The notes under the pieces are model-generated. The model was not told where the DNA came from and searched no databases. It saw nothing but the letters and a program-made list of their open reading frames with translations. Source: Gammaproteobacteria bacterium (GTDB lineage Bacteria; Pseudomonadota; Gammaproteobacteria; Steroidobacterales; GCA-2729495). Taken from it: a DNA stretch of 9,127 bases. Shown piece by piece: positions 6,617 to 9,127 of this stretch; the stretch's first letter is position 1, and each line of letters starts with the position of its first letter. Made by a program: the position numbers and the translations under genes. The stretch is from NCBI GenBank assembly GCA_030429685.1, contig JAUIEY010000074.1, positions 1 through 9,127 of the forward strand. The letters are read 5' to 3'.

Positions 6617-6991
6617 ATGAATCAGGAAGCAGAAGCACAGTCACCGGAATTCAATACGGCTGAACTGTATCTGGAAGAAACCTTCACCGATCGCAAGGTC
6701 GGCACCATCCGCCGGCTGACGCCGGTGGATGCGGACGGCAATCCCGACGCGAACCGGCCCCCCGTCTACTCGGGAATGGCACAGGTAATGACCGCGGCGG
6801 GACCCATGCCGCTTAATTTCGATATTCCGGGCGACACGCTGGAAGAGGCGTGCAGGCAGTTTGCCGGCTGTGCGCAGCAGGCTGTTGAAGAAATGGCCCA
6901 GCGGCTTGAAGAAATGCGCCGCGATCAGGCTTCCCAGATTGTTGTGCCGGGGCAAAGCAACCAGGGTGGCCCGGGCATAATCGGCGCCTGA
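6617..6991 (+). CDS. Conserved-looking small cytoplasmic protein of unknown function
   Basis: The 124-residue product has no signal peptide or membrane segment. It begins with an acidic, Glu-rich part, then a predicted beta-rich middle (about 26-70) including RKVGTIRRLTPV and PVYSGMAQVMTAAGPMPL. A long charged amphipathic helix follows (about 74-108, with EEMAQRLEEMRRD), then a Gly/Gln-rich tail ending GGPGIIGA. The helix could mediate oligomerisation. I recognise no enzyme motif. The reading frame is open back to 6479, inside the hydrolase gene, but ATG at 6617 has a good ACGGAG (6605-6610) 6 nt upstream and avoids a 120-nt overlap. It lies 17 nt after the hydrolase gene and 46 nt before the cysteine synthase gene, so it may be cotranscribed with either. 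A role linked to cysteine synthesis is only a guess from position. Confidence 0.75.
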   Translation: MNQEAEAQSPEFNTAELYLEETFTDRKVGTIRRLTPVDADGNPDANRPPVYSGMAQVMTAAGPMPLNFDIPGDTLEEACRQFAGCAQQAVEEMAQRLEEMRRDQASQIVVPGQSNQGGPGIIGA

Positions 6992-7003
6992 CGCCGGCCG
7001 GCG
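6992..7003. repeat. GC-rich perfect palindrome between genes
   Basis: CGCCGGCCGGCG is a perfect 12-bp palindrome directly after the stop codon of the small protein gene. CGGCG (6982-6986) can alternatively pair with CGCCG (6992-6996) across a 5-nt loop. There is no T run, so a strong intrinsic terminator is not indicated. It may be a weak pause, an mRNA-stabilising hairpin or chance in GC-rich DNA. Confidence 0.35.
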
Positions 7004-7037
7004 CAAACCGCACAGCAAAACAATAACGGAGCAGGTT

Positions 7038-8084
7038 ATGGCCGATCTCAAACCGAGCATTCTCGCTACCATTGGCAATACGCCGATCGTGCGCATCAAC
7101 CGGCTGGCGCCGGCCAACGTCAATCTGTTCGCCAAGGTTGAGTCGTTTAATCCGCTGAGTTCGGTTAAGGACCGCCTGGCACTCGGCGTTATCGAAGCCG
7201 CCGAAGCCAGCGGTGAACTCAAGCCGGGGCAAACGGTAGTGGAGGCCACCAGCGGCAATACCGGGATCGGCCTCGCAATGGTCTGCGCGGCCAAGGGCTA
7301 TCCCTTTGTCTGCGTGATGGCGGAAAGCTTCAGCGTTGAGCGGCGGCGCATCATGCGCTTTCTTGGCGCCAAAGTGGTGCTGACCCCGGCGGCGCAGAAA
7401 GGCAGCGGCATGATTAACAAGGCCAAGGAATTGGCGGCGGAGCATGGCTGGTTTCTGACCCGGCAGTTCGAAAATGAAGCCAACGCGGACATGCACAGCC
7501 GCACCACCGCGGCAGAGATTCTCGAGGCCTTTGCGGGCGAGCGGCTGGATTACTGGGTTACCGGTTATGGCACCGGCGGCACCCTGAAGGGCGTCGGCAG
7601 GGTGCTGCGCAAAGAGCGGCCGGACACCAGAATCATTCTCTGCGAACCTGACAACGCGCAACTGGTTGCCAGCGGTGTGGAGCAGGAGCGGTTCGCCGAC
7701 GGTTCACCCGCGGCGAGTCACCCGAGTTTCAGTCCGCACCCGATGCAGGGCTGGACGCCGGATTTCATTCCCCAGCTGACAGAAGACGCTCTGGGTCTGG
7801 AACTTGCCAACCAGGTGTTGCCGATCAACGGCAAGGATGCGCTGGCGGCGGCAATGAACCTGGCGCGGCAGGAAGGCATTTTTGCCGGTATTTCCAGTGG
7901 CGCCACGCTGGCGGGGGCGCTGCAGATATGCGCCACGGCAGAACCCGGCAGCAATGTGCTCTGCATGCTTCCCGATACCGGTGAGCGCTACATGTCTACG
8001 CCCTTATTCGAGGACATTCCGACAAACATGAACGAAGCGGAACTGGAGATTTCCCGCTCGACACCCAATTACCGTTTCGACTGA
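7038..8084 (+). CDS. Cysteine synthase (O-acetylserine sulfhydrylase family, PLP-dependent)
   Basis: This fold-type II PLP enzyme should make L-cysteine from O-acetylserine and sulfide or a related sulfur donor in the cytoplasm. Visible motifs are IGNTP (12-16), the PLP lysine Lys44 in SSVKDR, the substrate loop TSGNTG (71-76), the phosphate-binding glycine loop GYGTGGT (176-182), GISSGAT (284-290) and PDTGERY (312-318). At 348 residues it is longer than typical CysK or CysM (about 300-325). The extra length is mainly a loop around 209-236 before MQGWTPDFIP (236-245), plus a tail ending NYRFD. CysK and CysM cannot be told apart safely, so no symbol is given; cystathionine beta-synthase is less likely because there is no regulatory domain. 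ATG at 7038 has GGAG 6 nt upstream (7028-7031). It lies 46 nt after the small protein gene. Confidence 0.9.
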   Translation: MADLKPSILATIGNTPIVRINRLAPANVNLFAKVESFNPLSSVKDRLALGVIEAAEASGELKPGQTVVEATSGNTGIGLAMVCAAKGYPFVCVMAESFSVERRRIMRFLGAKVVLTPAAQKGSGMINKAKELAAEHGWFLTRQFENEANADMHSRTTAAEILEAFAGERLDYWVTGYGTGGTLKGVGRVLRKERPDTRIILCEPDNAQLVASGVEQERFADGSPAASHPSFSPHPMQGWTPDFIPQLTEDALGLELANQVLPINGKDALAAAMNLARQEGIFAGISSGATLAGALQICATAEPGSNVLCMLPDTGERYMSTPLFEDIPTNMNEAELEISRSTPNYRFD

Positions 8085-8113
8085 GCGGCTGATCCGGCGC
8101 GCGGCGGCCGCGG

Positions 8114-8122
8114 TGCTACAAT
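8114..8122 (+). promoter_or_regulatory. Possible extended -10 promoter for plsY-birA
   Basis: TGCTACAAT matches the extended -10 pattern TGnTAnAAT, with TACAAT at 8117-8122. The -35 position is GC-rich and does not resemble TTGACA, which is acceptable for an extended -10 promoter. Transcription would start about 20 nt before the TTG codon of plsY and would make plsY and birA at least partly independent of the cysteine synthase gene. Confidence 0.45.
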
Positions 8123-8149
8123 TGGCAGCGATTCGCGGGGGGTCATTTT

Positions 8150-8797
8150 TTGCTCGAGCTAGGGTTAAAAGTTTTTATCAGCTACCTGGTAGGTTCTGTT
8201 AACGGCGCCCTGCTGGTCGGCCGCCTGTATGGTGGTGTGGATATTCGCAAAGTCGGCAGCGGCAATGCCGGCGGCACCAATGCCCTGCGGACGCAGGGCA
8301 AAACCTTTGCCCTGCTGGTGATGATCATTGATATTGGCAAGGGCGTGTTACCCGTATTGTTGCTGCCGGGTCTGGCGCTTGGCGGGATCGAACCGGATCC
8401 GGCGGTTACCCGCGAATGGCTGACTTACGCCTGTGCGGCTGCAGTGATATTCGGGCATTGCTATCCGGTCTGGTTTGAATTTGCCGGCGGCAAAGGTGCG
8501 GCCACGGTGCTCGGTGTGTTGGCTGTGATTGCGCCACTGGCTCTGGTACCGGCCATGCTGACCTGGTGTGCCACTTTGTTGCTGGTCGGCTATGTCGGTC
8601 TGGCCACGGTGCTGGCTGCTGCCGCGGTGCCGGTCTGGGTTGTGCTGATGGCCGGCGAGGCGGCCGGCAACCTGCTGATTTTTACTGCCCTGGTTGCGCT
8701 GTTCATCGCCTTTACGCATCGCTCCAATCTGCGCGCGCTGCTGACCGGTGGCAAGTCGCCGGATATCCGCTTCAGCCTGTTAAACCGCTCCGGCTAA
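8150..8797 (+). CDS. plsY: Glycerol-3-phosphate acyltransferase PlsY
   Basis: PlsY is an inner-membrane enzyme that transfers an acyl chain from acyl-phosphate to glycerol-3-phosphate, giving lysophosphatidate, the first step of phospholipid synthesis in the PlsX/PlsY route. The 215-residue protein has the expected hydrophobic helices and the three family motifs. These are GSGNAGGTNALRTQGK (36-51), GHCYPVWFEFAGGKGAAT (102-119) and the late THRSN (189-193). The first motif reads SGNAGGTN where many homologues have SGNPGATN. TTG at 8150 is the start: a G-rich Shine-Dalgarno-like run (8137-8142) lies 7 nt upstream. No in-frame ATG precedes the first motif, and later start codons would remove the first helix. 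It is followed after one nucleotide by birA, so the two are almost certainly cotranscribed. An extended -10 element lies upstream at 8114-8122. Confidence 0.92.
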   Translation: MLELGLKVFISYLVGSVNGALLVGRLYGGVDIRKVGSGNAGGTNALRTQGKTFALLVMIIDIGKGVLPVLLLPGLALGGIEPDPAVTREWLTYACAAAVIFGHCYPVWFEFAGGKGAATVLGVLAVIAPLALVPAMLTWCATLLLVGYVGLATVLAAAAVPVWVVLMAGEAAGNLLIFTALVALFIAFTHRSNLRALLTGGKSPDIRFSLLNRSG

Positions 8798-8798
8798 C

Positions 8799-9127
8799 GT
8801 GCAGGCCACCCAGCAAAACCTGTTGCGTCTGCTGGCGGACGCGGAATTGCATTCGGGCACGGCACTGGCGGCTGAACTGGGCCTGACCCGCGCCGCAGTA
8901 TGGAAAACCATGCAGCAGCTCGCCGCGCTTGGCGTTGAAGTGCAGGCCGTGAAAGGCAGGGGATATCGCCTGGCACAGCCTGCCGAACTGCTGGACGAGC
9001 GAGCAATCCGCAGGGCGTTGTCGCCGGCTGCCAGTCAGCGGCTGGCCGAGCTGGAAGTGCTGTGGCAGACCGAGTCAACCAGTGATCGCCTGCTCGCTGC
9101 CGACCCGGTCCCGCCGGGCCAGTGCCG
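8799..9127 (+). CDS. birA: Biotin operon repressor / biotin--protein ligase BirA (5' part only)
   Basis: The gene runs off the window after 109 complete codons. Residues 1-60 form a winged helix-turn-helix (TALAAELGLTRAAVWKTMQQL, in two parts 21-30 and 31-41, then the wing VKGRGYRL at 51-58), the DNA-binding domain of bifunctional BirA. The ligase domain begins near residue 86 with LEVLWQTESTSDRLLAAD, where E. coli-type enzymes have a related STN motif. The full protein attaches biotin to the carboxyl-carrier protein of acetyl-CoA carboxylase and, by its N-terminal domain, represses biotin synthesis genes. Start is GTG at 8799, one nt after the plsY stop (8795-8797), with no visible Shine-Dalgarno. 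Translation probably reinitiates from plsY. There is no ATG near the beginning of the conserved domain, which supports GTG. The catalytic GRGRxG region lies beyond the edge, so ligase activity cannot be verified. Confidence 0.9.
   Translation, partial: MQATQQNLLRLLADAELHSGTALAAELGLTRAAVWKTMQQLAALGVEVQAVKGRGYRLAQPAELLDERAIRRALSPAASQRLAELEVLWQTESTSDRLLAADPVPPGQC

Noticed and set aside
6641..7294. 217-codon open frame on the minus strand
   Set aside because: It overlaps two coherent plus-strand genes, has no good ribosome-binding site that I could see and shows no domain features.
6813..7661. 282-codon open frame on the minus strand
   Set aside because: It is antisense to the small protein and cysteine synthase genes, both better supported. 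The composition is low-complexity His/Arg/Gly/Ala with no recognisable motif.
1..9127. tRNA, rRNA, CRISPR, insertion sequence, attachment site or riboswitch
   Set aside because: No cloverleaf-like sequence, repeat-spacer pattern, terminal inverted repeats, transposase or recognisable aptamer was seen by eye; a tRNAscan or Infernal run would confirm.

Overview
The window is a gene-dense, GC-rich (clearly above half G+C by eye) stretch of chromosome, most likely from a free-living heterotrophic gammaproteobacterium, possibly marine. This rests on protein style: a DUF2189 membrane protein, a proteobacterial acetoacetyl-CoA synthetase, PlsY, a BirA with an N-terminal DNA-binding domain, and a possible TonB-receptor tail at the left edge. 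No rRNA, tRNA, CRISPR array, insertion sequence or phage gene was found, and no stretch of 300 bases lacks a gene. The longest gap is 111 bp, between the divergent genes at 1990 and 2102.

Layout. Positions 1-40 may hold the last codons of an outer-membrane receptor. A strong Rho-independent terminator hairpin follows at 78-105, only 16 nt before the start of a Tat-exported DUF1838 lipoprotein (122-1147, +). A DUF2189 membrane protein (1160-1990, -) converges on it. From 2102 onward everything is on the + strand: acetoacetyl-CoA synthetase (2102-4060), an unrecognised five-helix membrane protein starting with TTG (4097-4744), a CPBP/CAAX-type intramembrane protease (4735-5532), a membrane-anchored dienelactone-hydrolase-like protein (5529-6599), a conserved-looking small cytoplasmic protein (6617-6991), a cysteine synthase with a long loop (7038-8084), PlsY acyltransferase starting with TTG (8150-8797), and the first 109 codons of BirA (8799 to the window edge).

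How the genes work together. The three genes at 4097-6599 overlap by 10 and 4 nt, so they are probably translated together as an envelope unit of membrane protein, membrane protease and periplasm-facing hydrolase. This is the least explained part of the window. PlsY and BirA are separated by one nucleotide and are probably coupled. PlsY uses acyl-phosphate to start phospholipid synthesis, while BirA biotinylates the carboxylase that feeds fatty-acid synthesis, so the pair touches both ends of the same pathway. Acetoacetyl-CoA synthetase recovers acetoacetate as acetoacetyl-CoA, and cysteine synthase makes cysteine from O-acetylserine. Most of the window is ordinary housekeeping. No convincing new defence or mobile system was seen; the better leads are the 4097-6599 cassette and the terminator placed in the DUF1838 leader.
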